Of a DNA stretch of 56,613 nt, positions 35,153 through 44,081 are shown piece after piece (position 1 is the stretch's first letter; each line of letters opens with the position of its first letter). Both the position numbers and the translations under genes were made by a program. A model generated the notes under the pieces. That model worked only from the letters and a program-made list of their open reading frames with translations. It searched no databases and was not told the origin of the DNA. The stretch covers positions 1-56,613 of the forward strand of contig NZ_WNJL01000053.1 in the NCBI RefSeq assembly GCF_010378095.1, in the 5' to 3' direction. The DNA comes from Acidithiobacillus ferrianus. Its GTDB lineage: Bacteria > Pseudomonadota > Gammaproteobacteria > Acidithiobacillales > Acidithiobacillaceae.

Positions 35153-37526
35153 CGAGTTGCGTCGCTATATCAGCCAGAATTCCCACAGTGTGTCCGGATT
35201 GTTGCGACATCTGTTCAATTTGCAACGTCCCTTTCTGCTCTACACCGACTTGCAAAAGGCGTTCAGCCACTTTGCCGAGGATTATGGCAACGATGCGGAT
35301 CTTGTGGTGCTGCAGGAATTCTTCTCCAGACTACAAGAGGCGGTGCTCGCCGAGCCATGGATTTGTCTGGCCTGGCGCCCCGGTCCCGGCCGCTGGAACT
35401 ATTTGCGGCTCCATCGGGAGCAGCTCCATCTGGAAACCCTGACACCGGGGGACTATCTCGCCTTCAAGGAAAAGCAGGTACTCCCCGCAAATGATCAGGA
35501 ACCGGTACTCACCGTGGATTTTGAAGATTTCCGCGCGGCCCCCTACCGCCTGCGTGATGAGGCCACCATCGGGCAGGGGCTCGTGTATATGAATCGCCGC
35601 TTGGCCGGACAACTTTTCCGGGACATCAAAGCCGGCCGCCAGAGTATTCTCGACTTTTTGGCCGTGCACAAACTCAATGGACAATCGCTGATGGTGCGGG
35701 ACCAGCCACCGGATTTCGAGACCTTGCGCCAAACCGTGCAGTATCTGTCGACCTTGCCCAAGACCAAACCCTGGTCGGAGTTTGCCACGGAAATGAGCCG
35801 CCGCGGTTTTGCCCCTGGCTGGGGCGATATCGCCGGACGCGTGCGCGAGACCATGCGTTTGCTGATGGACCTGCTCGACGCGCCTTCGGCAGAAAGTCTG
35901 GAAGCCTTCATCGACCGCATCCCCATGATCTCACGGATACTGATCGTGTCCATTCATGGCTGGTTTGCGCAGGACAAGGTGCTCGGACGTCCGGATACGG
36001 GTGGCCAGGTCGTCTACATTCTCGACCAGGCGCGCGCCCTGGAACAGGAGATGCGGCAGCGGCTGGCGCATCAGGGTGTGGATATCGTGCCGCACATTCT
36101 CATTGCCACCCGGCTGATCCCCGAGGCCGATGGCACCACCTGCGATCAGCGTCTGGAATCCGTGCATGGCGCGGATAATGTGCGGATTCTCCGCGTGCCC
36201 TTCCGCCATCCCAGCGGCGAAATACTGCCGCATTGGGTCTCCCGTTTCAATGTCTGGCCGTGGCTGGAACATTACGCCGAAGATCTCGAACGGGAAACCC
36301 TGGCGGAATTCGGCCGGCGCCCTGATCTGATTATCGGCAACTATTCCGATGGCAATCTGGTGGCTTCTATGCTCAGCGAACGGCTGAACGTCACCCAGTG
36401 CAACATCGCCCACGCGCTGGAGAAGAGCAAATATCTGTACAGCGATCTCTACTGGCGCGATCACGACGCCAGCCACCATTTTGCCTGTCAATTCACGGCG
36501 GACCTCATCGCCATGAACTCCGCCGATATCATCGTCACCAGCACCTATCAGGAAATTGCCGGCAACGACCACGAGGTGGGTCAGTACGAAGGGCATCAGA
36601 ATTACAGTCTCCCTGGACTTTATCGGGTGGAAAACGGCATCGATGTCTTCGATACCAAATTCAACATCATCTCTCCCGGTGCCGATGCCCGTTATTATTT
36701 TCCCTATTCCGTCAGTGAAGAGCGGTTGCGTTTTCTGCACCCCGACATCGACGCGCTGCTCTTTGGCGAGGAGCCTGCGGCGGATCGGCGTGGCGTGTTG
36801 GAGGACAGGAACAAGCCTATCATCTTCAGCATGGCGCGTATGGATCACATCAAAAATCTCAGTGGACTGGCCGAGTTGTTCGGCGCCTCGGAGCGCCTGC
36901 GCGAACTGGCCAACCTCGTGATCATCGGCGGCCACGTCAATCCCCAAGACTCGCAGGACGAGGAGGAGCGGGGGCAGATTCACCGGATGCACGGTATCAT
37001 GGATCAGTATCAGCTCGACGGACAGATGCGCTGGATCGGCAGCTTACTCGACAAAAATGTGGCGGGGGAACTCTATCGGGTGGTGGGCGATACGCACGGT
37101 TGTTTTGTCCAGCCCGCTCTCTTTGAAGCCTTCGGACTCACGGTGATCGAGGCCATGAGCTCCGGCCTTCCGGTTTTCGCCACCCGATTCGGCGGACCTT
37201 TGGAGATCATCGAGGACGGTATTTCCGGATTCCACATCGACCCCAACAACCAGCAGGAAACCGCGACGCGGCTGGCGGATTTCCTGGGGGCGGCCGCTGC
37301 CGATATCGGCGTCTGGGAGACGATTTCCGACGGCGCGTTAGCCCGGGTCAGAGCCCACTACACCTGGGGCCACTATGCCACGCGGATGATGACATTGGCC
37401 CGGATTTTCGGCTTTTGGCGCTTCATGCTCAAAACCGACCACCGCGCCGCCCGCCGTTATTTGCAGATGTTCCAGCACTTGCAGTGGCGGCCTCTGGCGC
37501 ATGCGGTGCCGCTGGGAGAGTCATGA
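35145..37526 (+). CDS. Sucrose synthase
   Basis: A 793-residue GT4 enzyme that reversibly converts sucrose and a nucleoside diphosphate to fructose and NDP-glucose. An N-terminal regulatory region (~1-260) precedes the GT-B domains, with HGWFAQDKVLGRPDTGGQV near 270-290 and FEAFGLTVIEAMSSGLP carrying the E-x7-E catalytic pair. Length matches plant and bacterial sucrose synthases. Bacterial examples are known from Acidithiobacillus and cyanobacteria. With the fructokinase and SPS-SPP upstream the cassette can both make and mobilise sucrose, perhaps as an osmoprotectant or for ADP-glucose/glycogen supply. Confidence 0.93.
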   Translation: MSDELRRYISQNSHSVSGLLRHLFNLQRPFLLYTDLQKAFSHFAEDYGNDADLVVLQEFFSRLQEAVLAEPWICLAWRPGPGRWNYLRLHREQLHLETLTPGDYLAFKEKQVLPANDQEPVLTVDFEDFRAAPYRLRDEATIGQGLVYMNRRLAGQLFRDIKAGRQSILDFLAVHKLNGQSLMVRDQPPDFETLRQTVQYLSTLPKTKPWSEFATEMSRRGFAPGWGDIAGRVRETMRLLMDLLDAPSAESLEAFIDRIPMISRILIVSIHGWFAQDKVLGRPDTGGQVVYILDQARALEQEMRQRLAHQGVDIVPHILIATRLIPEADGTTCDQRLESVHGADNVRILRVPFRHPSGEILPHWVSRFNVWPWLEHYAEDLERETLAEFGRRPDLIIGNYSDGNLVASMLSERLNVTQCNIAHALEKSKYLYSDLYWRDHDASHHFACQFTADLIAMNSADIIVTSTYQEIAGNDHEVGQYEGHQNYSLPGLYRVENGIDVFDTKFNIISPGADARYYFPYSVSEERLRFLHPDIDALLFGEEPAADRRGVLEDRNKPIIFSMARMDHIKNLSGLAELFGASERLRELANLVIIGGHVNPQDSQDEEERGQIHRMHGIMDQYQLDGQMRWIGSLLDKNVAGELYRVVGDTHGCFVQPALFEAFGLTVIEAMSSGLPVFATRFGGPLEIIEDGISGFHIDPNNQQETATRLADFLGAAAADIGVWETISDGALARVRAHYTWGHYATRMMTLARIFGFWRFMLKTDHRAARRYLQMFQHLQWRPLAHAVPLGES

Positions 37527-37649
37527 GGGGCGGCAACCGGGCCGCTGCGACGAACGCGTGTCCAGATGTCAATTTGTCCGGGATGTCTTCTCCATATCGA
37601 CGTCCGAAAATGACGAGACGCCCGCGGTCGTCTGGCTTATAAAGAGCCT

Positions 37650-39119
37650 ATGAACACATCGGATCTGAATCGGGAAGCGTGCTATCGCGCCGTTCTGGCA
37701 AAGGACGCGCGGTTTGACGGCAAGTTTTACACGGCGGTGTTATCCACGGGCATCTATTGCCGTCCGACATGTCCCGCACGACCCCCCAAGCTGGAAAATT
37801 GTCTCTTTGTACCCAGTGCTGCGATAGCCCGGCAGTTGGGCTTTCGAGCCTGTTTGCGTTGCCGCCCGGAATGGACGGGAGGCGAACCCTTCGCAGAGGC
37901 GAGCGCCCTGATGGTTTCCCGGGCTTTGCAGCGGATGAGTGCCGACGGCGGTTTCAGTGGCGCCAGTTTGGAGGAGGTGGCTCTCCAATCAGGTGTCAGC
38001 GGACGGCATTTGCGGCGATTGTTTGCGCGCGTGCTTGGGGGTACGCCGACGGCCCTGGCGCGGACGCAGCGCATTCTGCTGGCCAAAAAGCTGATCGCAG
38101 AAACCGGGCTCTCCATGACCGATGTCGCCCTTGCCGCAGGCTTCGGCAGCGTCCGCCGTTTCAATGCGGTCATGCAGCGTCATTGCGGGTGTGCACCCAG
38201 CGCATTGCGCCATACTTCCGCTTCGAAGAGCGATATGGCGGCGGGTATCACCTTGAAGCTGCCCTATATCCCGCCTTATGATTGGGTGGCACTGCTGGAA
38301 TTTCTGGCAGGCCGTGCCATCCCTGGGGTGGAGGCCGTGCAGTCCGGACAGTATTGGCGCGCCTTTCAGCTGGAGGGGGTACAGGGTCTTGTCGAAGTCC
38401 ATCCTGATCCGGCGGCCGACCAGCTTCTGGCAACCCTGCACGCAACGAAAATTCCCCCCGTAGGCGTCATCGTGGCGCGATTACGCCGCCTGTTTGATCT
38501 GGATACGGAGATCATTAGGATCGACCAGCATCTTTCCACTGACCCGCTTATGGCTTCACGCGTCAAAGCGCGGCCGGGATTGCGCGTCCCAGGCACATGG
38601 GATTTGTTCGAACTCACCGTGCGCGCGATATTGGGCCAGCAAATTAGCGTAGCCGCGGCGACCACGCTATCGGGTCGGATGGTTGCCGCCCTTGGGGAAC
38701 CGCTCACAGAGGATATGGCGCGACTTTCAGCCGGCACGGGAATCTCCAGGGTATTTCCGACGCCCGCCGCCGTCATGGCCGCCGACCTCAGCGCTATCGG
38801 CCTGACCCGGGCCAGAGAAAAAGCGTTGCGGGCTTTGGCTGTGGCCGCGCAAGGGGGTCGCCTGGCTTTTTCGGCGCATCCCCTCGACCGCATCATCAAA
38901 AACCTCTGCGAACTGCCGGGTATCGGTCCGTGGACGGCGCACTACATCGCCATGCGCGGTTACCGTGATCCGGACGCCTTCCCCCATTCAGACCTGGGAC
39001 TGTTGCGCGCGCTGGAAACGGAGAGTGGGCGCCCCAGCCCCGCAGAAATGCTGATGCTCGCCGAAGCATGGCGGCCATGGCGGGCCTACGCGGCCATGCG
39101 TCTGTGGGCGCAACCCTAG
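37650..39119 (+). CDS. alkA: Ada-AlkA fusion: DNA methyl-sensor and 3-methyladenine glycosylase
   Basis: A 489-residue fusion. An Ada metal-binding domain with four Cys (37, 41, 68, 71; YCRPTCP, CLRC), where Cys37 would take methyl from phosphotriesters. Then an AraC-type HTH (EVALQSGVSGRHLRRLFARVLG; TDVALAAGFGSVRRFNAVM). Then an AlkA glycosylase with helix-hairpin-helix LPGIGPWTAHYIAMR and catalytic Asp in PHSDLGL. It should sense alkylation, activate transcription and excise alkylated bases. It meets ogt tail to tail with a 3-4 bp overlap. Confidence 0.93.
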   Translation: MNTSDLNREACYRAVLAKDARFDGKFYTAVLSTGIYCRPTCPARPPKLENCLFVPSAAIARQLGFRACLRCRPEWTGGEPFAEASALMVSRALQRMSADGGFSGASLEEVALQSGVSGRHLRRLFARVLGGTPTALARTQRILLAKKLIAETGLSMTDVALAAGFGSVRRFNAVMQRHCGCAPSALRHTSASKSDMAAGITLKLPYIPPYDWVALLEFLAGRAIPGVEAVQSGQYWRAFQLEGVQGLVEVHPDPAADQLLATLHATKIPPVGVIVARLRRLFDLDTEIIRIDQHLSTDPLMASRVKARPGLRVPGTWDLFELTVRAILGQQISVAAATTLSGRMVAALGEPLTEDMARLSAGTGISRVFPTPAAVMAADLSAIGLTRAREKALRALAVAAQGGRLAFSAHPLDRIIKNLCELPGIGPWTAHYIAMRGYRDPDAFPHSDLGLLRALETESGRPSPAEMLMLAEAWRPWRAYAAMRLWAQP

Positions 39120-39640
39120 AAATCGCCGCCCTCGTGGCGTAACAGCCAGCGTTTGCGCTCCATGCCGCCCGCGTACCCGGTCAAAGTGCCATCGGCGCCG
39201 ATGACGCGATGACAGGGAATCACGATGCCGATGGGATTCGCGCCGTTGGCACGCCCCACGGCACGCACCGCCGATGCCCGGTCCATGCCCCTCGCCTGTT
39301 CCCGGTAGCTGCGGGTTTCTCCGGCGGGAATGCTGCGTAACCAGGCCCAGGCGTCCCGCTGAAACTCGGTGCCCGCGGTTTCTACGGGAATGGCGGAGAC
39401 GGCGTTGAGATCACCCGCCCAGTAGGCTTCCAGAGCATTGCGAATGGGCTGCGGAGCAGTCCCCGATGTCAGCGTTACCTCGTCGGAGCCGTAGAGCAGG
39501 CGGAGTCGATCCAGCATGCGGGCCTCGCTGTCCGCCCAGTCCAGTGCACGCAAGGTGTTTTGCGTGTCGGTGACCAGCAGCATGACACCCAACGGGGTGG
39601 TGACACGATCCAACGGCCATCGAAGCGGTGCGTTCAGCAT
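39116..39640 (-). CDS. ogt: Methylated-DNA-protein-cysteine methyltransferase
   Basis: A 174-residue suicide alkyltransferase for O6-methylguanine. The acceptor Cys143 lies in the PCHRV motif, preceded by RAVGRANGANP and followed by LTGYAGGMERKRWLL. GGGGAG precedes the ATG. Convergent with the Ada-AlkA fusion, so direct reversal, base excision and methyl sensing are grouped. The Ada protein here lacks its own O6 transferase domain, which this gene provides. Confidence 0.94.
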   Translation of the reverse strand: MLNAPLRWPLDRVTTPLGVMLLVTDTQNTLRALDWADSEARMLDRLRLLYGSDEVTLTSGTAPQPIRNALEAYWAGDLNAVSAIPVETAGTEFQRDAWAWLRSIPAGETRSYREQARGMDRASAVRAVGRANGANPIGIVIPCHRVIGADGTLTGYAGGMERKRWLLRHEGGDF

Positions 39641-39734
39641 GAAAATCTCCCCAATATGGACTCTGAAATGATGTTATACCCGGACACGCACAAGTGCTCG
39701 CCACTTTTGGACGGTAAAGTCACTCCCTCAGTCG

Positions 39735-41096
39735 CTATGTCGTATGAAACGCCATAAATCGCCAGGCAATGAAGGCACCCAGCAGCAGCGCGGCGGCACT
39801 GCCCAGAATGGCGGCCACAACGCCACCGATGGAGATGGATGTCCCCACCCCGACCAATCCTCCTAGCAGCGCCACGCCCAAAGCGCCGCCAGCCTGGCGG
39901 CTGGTGTTATTGAAGGCGGAGGCGGCTCCCGATCTTTCCGGAGGCAAGGCATTGATGGCGGCAGCCACCAAAGCGGGGGTTGCCGCCGCCAGACCCAGGC
40001 CGATGATCAGCAACGCGAAGTACATCAGCGCATCGTCTGTCACCTGGGGAATCAAAGAGAGCAACAGCATCCCCGCTCCCGTGGCGCCCAACCCGAGCGC
40101 GGCGGGGTAACGGCTGCCAAAATGCCCGGTGATGCGGCCACCAAAGGGCAAGCTCAAGGCGAACGGCGCAAACATCACGGCCAGGCGTAGACCCACCTGT
40201 TCGGGCGACAATTGCTGGATATGCAGCAGGTATAAACTGAACGCGAACAGCGTCGCGAATACGCCAAAATTCATGAGACCAGAAGCCGCGTTGGCCGCGG
40301 TGAATCCCGGCTGCCGGAAAAACCGGAAGTCCAGCAGAGGATGGATATGACGCCGTTCCACCAGCCACAGGGCCATACCGCTCATTCCCGCCCAGGCGAA
40401 TGCGGCAATGACCAGGATATTCCCCCAACCGATAGGCTGACCCTCAATGACGGCGAAGATAAGACTGGCCAGTGCGGAAACAGCAAAAACCTGTCCCCGG
40501 ATATCCAACTTCCGTCCCTGTGGATGGGAGGACTCCGTGACAAATCCGAGGCTCAGCCAAAGACCCAGAATCCCTACCGGCACGTTGATCCAGAATACGG
40601 AGCGCCAACCAAAGGCGCCGACCAGAAATCCCCCCAGAGTCGGTCCCGCGACCACCGCAAGACCCGACACTCCCGCCCACCAGCCGATGGCCCGCGCGCG
40701 TAGCCGGGCGTCGGGAAAAGCGTTTCGCAAAATAGCCAGAGAGTTGGGTAACGCGGCAGCGGCGCCAATCCCCTGCAGGCTTCTCGCGCCAATTAAAAAC
40801 GCATAGGAAGGCGCCAACGCACAAGCGATGGAACCCAGCACGAAGAGCACCATTCCGCCGGTATACATTCGGCGGCGGCCAAAAAGGTCGCCCAGATCGC
40901 CGGTCGTCAGCATCAGGCTGGAGAACAAAATGGCATACGCATCGACCACCCATTGCAGGGCCGTGACGCCCGCATGCAGATTGTCCTGAATGCTTTTGAG
41001 CGCGACGTTCACCACGGTGAGATCGAGTTGGATCATGAACAGCCCGAAGCAGACGGCGATCAGCGTAATGATTGCGTGGTCGTGGCGGCCAGTCAT
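39735..41096 (-). CDS. DHA2-type drug efflux MFS (EmrB/QacA-like)
   Basis: A 453-residue, about 14-helix transporter. Signature DHA2 motif LDLTVVNVALKSIQ in helix 1, GDLGDLFGRRRMY in loop 2-3, and the antiporter motif region LAVVAGPTLGGFLV. It probably exports hydrophobic or cationic compounds by proton antiport. No EmrA-type adaptor follows. A LexA-like box lies about 40 bp before its start, on the far side from ogt. Confidence 0.88.
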   Translation of the reverse strand: MTGRHDHAIITLIAVCFGLFMIQLDLTVVNVALKSIQDNLHAGVTALQWVVDAYAILFSSLMLTTGDLGDLFGRRRMYTGGMVLFVLGSIACALAPSYAFLIGARSLQGIGAAAALPNSLAILRNAFPDARLRARAIGWWAGVSGLAVVAGPTLGGFLVGAFGWRSVFWINVPVGILGLWLSLGFVTESSHPQGRKLDIRGQVFAVSALASLIFAVIEGQPIGWGNILVIAAFAWAGMSGMALWLVERRHIHPLLDFRFFRQPGFTAANAASGLMNFGVFATLFAFSLYLLHIQQLSPEQVGLRLAVMFAPFALSLPFGGRITGHFGSRYPAALGLGATGAGMLLLSLIPQVTDDALMYFALLIIGLGLAAATPALVAAAINALPPERSGAASAFNNTSRQAGGALGVALLGGLVGVGTSISIGGVVAAILGSAAALLLGAFIAWRFMAFHTT

Positions 41097-41136
41097 GTGG
41101 GCAGTCGTCCTCTACGTTGATTTTAGGCGCGGAGCA

Positions 41137-41153
41137 CATGTATATTTATACAG
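41137..41153 (-). promoter_or_regulatory. Possible LexA (SOS) box before MFS gene
   Basis: Minus strand CTGTATAAATATACAT agrees at 14 of 16 positions with the gammaproteobacterial SOS consensus CTGTATATATATACAG; one mismatch falls in the conserved terminal triplet. It lies 41 bp upstream of the DHA2 transporter start. Confidence 0.35.
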
Positions 41154-41377
41154 TATCAGAGCGGCATCTGTTCTTCAACCGCAGTACTTCAAGGTTCAGT
41201 TGCGCGACGAATTGCCATAATGACCTTCTTGCTCGATGTAAACCTTCTGATTGCGCTCATCGACCCTATGCATGTTCAGCACGATATGGCCCATGAATGG
41301 TTTGCAGCCCATGGGCAATCCGCAAGTGGTTGATGCCATGTAACATTTATTCACCTCGTTTTCCTGAAAAGCATCCA

Positions 41378-42256
41378 CTAATAACCGCCGCCACTCGCCA
41401 TATAGGTCTGTAGAGCCATCCATCCGGCTACGGCCATGGGCAGGGAACTGATCAATCCGGGCGCGAGCACTGTCCATCGACCGGAATGGCCTCGGTGTTG
41501 AAGGATGCTGGCAACACCCGTTCCAGCGGCAAGCGACACGAGTAGCCATACCATGACGACCATTGAAGCACCCGCGTAGAAACGCAAATCCACCATTAGG
41601 GCACCCAGGATCAGAATCCCCATATCGGCGCTCGGCGAATCCCAACGCGAACCATGCACCAAGAGGGAAAAAACAAGAGCCACGGCCAGCACAACGGCCA
41701 GCGCTGCCCCAAACTGAGCCAGCAGGATACTGCCCAACAATGGCGCGACGAGCGCTAGTCCGACAGCACCGACAAACAGCGTGGTTCCTGCGGGTTTTTG
41801 ATCTCGGTGGTCAGGGGTGAGGGCAAACCACAGTACGGACCACAGCATCGCCACCGTCAGCCAGGCCAAAAAGGCGGCGAGCACGCTTTCTTGGCGCACG
41901 ATTGGCCACAGCAGAATCCAAGCCGAGACGCTCGCGGTCATTCCCCTCGCCCCATAGCGCCACCCTGGATGTTTACGGCGATCGGCTATAGCCACCACGA
42001 TTCCGCCCACGAGGGCCAGCCAGGGCAACCAGGACAACACGGTACGTGGCGGGAAGGAAAAATCGCGATAGGTCAGTGCGTAGCCAACTAGAAAACCAGC
42101 CAGTATGGCCGCCACCCAAAATGTAGAACGCCAACCGGGATATTTGCGGGTTTTGTAATACGCGGCGACCACCATGAGCATGGTGACAGCAGCGGGAAAC
42201 AGGGCACTCTCCAAAATCAAGGACCGAACGAAACCGGATTGCCAGAGATTCCACAT
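41378..42256 (-). CDS. Polytopic membrane protein of unknown family
   Basis: A 292-residue protein with roughly nine hydrophobic helices and little else; small charged loops include YYKTRKYPG, ADRRKHPGWRYG and TPDHRDQKPA. GGGAGG precedes the ATG at 42256. I do not recognise a family. It is third in an apparent operon CDGSH - YceI - this gene (gaps 32 and 61 bp) behind a MarR-type operator. A role in membrane redox or lipid/quinone handling would fit YceI, but that is only context. Confidence 0.7.
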   Translation of the reverse strand: MWNLWQSGFVRSLILESALFPAAVTMLMVVAAYYKTRKYPGWRSTFWVAAILAGFLVGYALTYRDFSFPPRTVLSWLPWLALVGGIVVAIADRRKHPGWRYGARGMTASVSAWILLWPIVRQESVLAAFLAWLTVAMLWSVLWFALTPDHRDQKPAGTTLFVGAVGLALVAPLLGSILLAQFGAALAVVLAVALVFSLLVHGSRWDSPSADMGILILGALMVDLRFYAGASMVVMVWLLVSLAAGTGVASILQHRGHSGRWTVLAPGLISSLPMAVAGWMALQTYMASGGGY

Positions 42257-42317
42257 AAGATTGCCTCCCAAGGGGAAGGAGGCGCCGGCCTTGCTGCTCG
42301 GCACCCCAAAAGGCCGC

Positions 42318-42962
42318 TCAGCCAGCCGTGCGAACACCCTCGATGTTCACGTGCAGGTGCACCCGGTTGGCGATCATGCCCGCATAGGCATCCATGCCGA
42401 AGTCGCTGCGCTGGATGGTGGTGGTGGCCTCATAGCCGGAGAGATACCCACCCCAGGGCTTGGGCAACGCCGGCACCGGTCCGGCACCGATTTCCCGCAC
42501 CTGGAAGGTCACCGGCCGCGTCAAGCCATGGATGGTCAGCTTCCCATACAATTGTCCGCTCTCCTTACCCGTGGGTTGATAGCGCGTACTGACGAATGTG
42601 ATGTTCGGAAACTCCCGGACATTGAAGAAGTCCGGACCCCGCAAGTCGTGATCTCTTAGGGCGAAGTTGGTATTGATGCTGGCTGCGGGAATGCGGATAT
42701 CCGCTTTGTCTCCCGCAGGACTCGCGGGATTGAAGGTATAGCTGCCGGACAATTTGTCGAAACGGCCCACCACCACCGCCACCCCGGCATGGCCGATGGT
42801 GAACCACGCCAGAGAATGGTCCGGATCAATCCGGTACGAGCCAGCCGGGCTGGCGTCCAACCGATGATAGGCCGCGGCATCAGCGAGTGACACCAGTGTC
42901 GCGGACAATGCGACGGAAAGAATGGCGGTCCTCAGTGCAATGGAAACTTTGTTCGGTAACAT
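42318..42962 (-). CDS. YceI-family periplasmic lipid-binding protein
   Basis: A 214-residue protein with a signal peptide (ALRTAILSVALSATLVSLADA) and the YceI lipocalin-like fold: YRIDPDHSLAWFTIGHAG, VVGRFDKLSGSYTFNP, DFFNVREFPNITFVSTRY, LYGKLTIHGLTRPVTF. YceI proteins bind isoprenoid quinone-like or fatty ligands. AGGAG precedes the ATG at 42962. It lies between the CDGSH protein and the unknown membrane protein on one strand. Confidence 0.92.
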   Translation of the reverse strand: MLPNKVSIALRTAILSVALSATLVSLADAAAYHRLDASPAGSYRIDPDHSLAWFTIGHAGVAVVVGRFDKLSGSYTFNPASPAGDKADIRIPAASINTNFALRDHDLRGPDFFNVREFPNITFVSTRYQPTGKESGQLYGKLTIHGLTRPVTFQVREIGAGPVPALPKPWGGYLSGYEATTTIQRSDFGMDAYAGMIANRVHLHVNIEGVRTAG

Positions 42963-42994
42963 GGCAATGCTCCTAATCAATTCGGGAGAGACGG

Positions 42995-43222
42995 TCACTC
43001 AGCCGTCAGGCTTTTATGAGTGCCGTCGCAGAAGGGGCGGTTGGCGGATTGGCGGCAGGCACAGATGGCTACCGTTTTCGGCTCGGCGATATCCACGGCG
43101 AAGGGCTCCACGCCGCTACCCTGGTGCGTCCCATCGCAGAAAGGCAAGTTTGCGGAGCGCCCGCAGGCGCAGAAATAGTGGCTGCCTGGTTCCAGGCTCA
43201 TCACGTAAGGTGTCGGGTTCAT
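42995..43222 (-). CDS. Double CDGSH iron-sulfur protein
   Basis: A 75-residue protein made of two CDGSH motifs, each of the Cys-x-Cys...Cys-x3-His type: CAC...FCDGTH at residues 18-33 and CAC...FCDGTH at 54-69. Each should ligate a redox-active [2Fe-2S] cluster with three Cys and one His, as in mitoNEET-like proteins. GGAGG lies 5 nt before the ATG at 43222. It is the first gene behind the MarR-type operator and likely begins an operon with yceI. Confidence 0.9.
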   Translation of the reverse strand: MNPTPYVMSLEPGSHYFCACGRSANLPFCDGTHQGSGVEPFAVDIAEPKTVAICACRQSANRPFCDGTHKSLTAE

Positions 43223-43265
43223 CATGACCTCCATTAAAATCAAGCATCTCATCTGATACGCATCC

Positions 43266-43289
43266 ATATAGTTACAATGCGTACTATAT
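43266..43289. promoter_or_regulatory. MarR-type operator upstream of CDGSH operon
   Basis: ATATAGT-N10-ACTATAT, a perfect 7-bp inverted repeat with 10-nt spacer, 44 bp before the CDGSH start. The same ATAGT-N10-ACTAT dyad overlaps the start of the neighbouring marR gene, which links the two. Confidence 0.7.
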
Positions 43290-43329
43290 AGATAGCACAA
43301 CAAATGTTCGTATGCAAACTAAATGTGGC

Positions 43330-43854
43330 TTACTCCTGGAATCGGCCCCGCAACACGCGCAGGGTGCGCCGCACCTGCTCCAAATCCTCCGCATCTACGT
43401 TCGCGAAGGTCTGTCTAAGATAGGCGATATGGGCGGGAAAGACTTGGGCAAAAAGTGTCTCGCCTGCCGGAGTCAGGACGGCGAGGAAACTGCGCCGGTC
43501 ACCGACCGGCACCTCCCGGCGCACCAGGCCCTTTTCTTCGAGGCGGTCGATGATGCCGGTCAGGGTTCCCTTGGTGATCAAGGTTTTTTGGGCAAGCTGG
43601 CTGAGGGGCATTCCCTGGGTGTTGCCCAGGGTGGCGATAACGTCAAACTGCGCCGGTGTGAGACCCAATTGCCGGACGTGGGCGGCGGAGTAGGCGGAAA
43701 AGGCATGGTAGGCTTGGGCAAGCTCTCGCAGGACGGCGAGAAAAGGCGCCTTGGTTGTGGCCTCCTGCAGGTCCGTAGAGGACTGTATTGTCGTCTCCCG
43801 AAGTATTTCCTCACGCATCCATTCCCCCAACTGTTCGCAAGCAAATAGTCCCAT
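43330..43854 (-). CDS. MarR-family transcriptional regulator
   Basis: A 174-residue winged-helix protein: helix-turn-helix LTPAQFDVIATLGNTQGMPLSQLAQKTLITKGTLTGIIDRLEEKGLV and wing RREVPVGDRRSFLAVLT. Residues 1-30 form an N-terminal extension. It ends about 40 bp before the operator of the CDGSH operon and is on the same strand. A matching operator covers its own start codon, suggesting autorepression. No ligand-sensing Cys pattern is evident. Confidence 0.9.
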   Translation of the reverse strand: MGLFACEQLGEWMREEILRETTIQSSTDLQEATTKAPFLAVLRELAQAYHAFSAYSAAHVRQLGLTPAQFDVIATLGNTQGMPLSQLAQKTLITKGTLTGIIDRLEEKGLVRREVPVGDRRSFLAVLTPAGETLFAQVFPAHIAYLRQTFANVDAEDLEQVRRTLRVLRGRFQE

Positions 43855-43865
43855 ATAGAACTATT
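43844..43865. promoter_or_regulatory. MarR autoregulatory operator
   Basis: AATAGT-N10-ACTATT overlaps the marR start codon (43852-43854). Half-sites and spacer length equal those before the CDGSH gene. Binding here would block its own transcription or translation initiation region. Confidence 0.65.
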
Positions 43866-44081
43866 CTGGGCGGCCGTCAACAGGATAGGTGGCGTAAGAT
43901 ATCCCCGCAACACGCCAAAGAGGCATTGCGCGCATTAGGGCTGTTCAGATAGCGATAATTTGCTGCGCACTTCATCTTCGAGCAACTCTACACCCCGCCC
44001 TCATGCTGCACCCCTTCCGCCCGGCGAACAACAATGTGATAGTCTATCGCTGGCGGAATCTGTTTCAGGATAGGTGGAAAC

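Noticed and set aside
43878..44080. 12-bp direct repeat CAGGATAGGTGG (43881 and 44066)
   Set aside because: Only two copies; the second covers the ribosome-binding region of the ArsR-like gene, so it may be coincidence.
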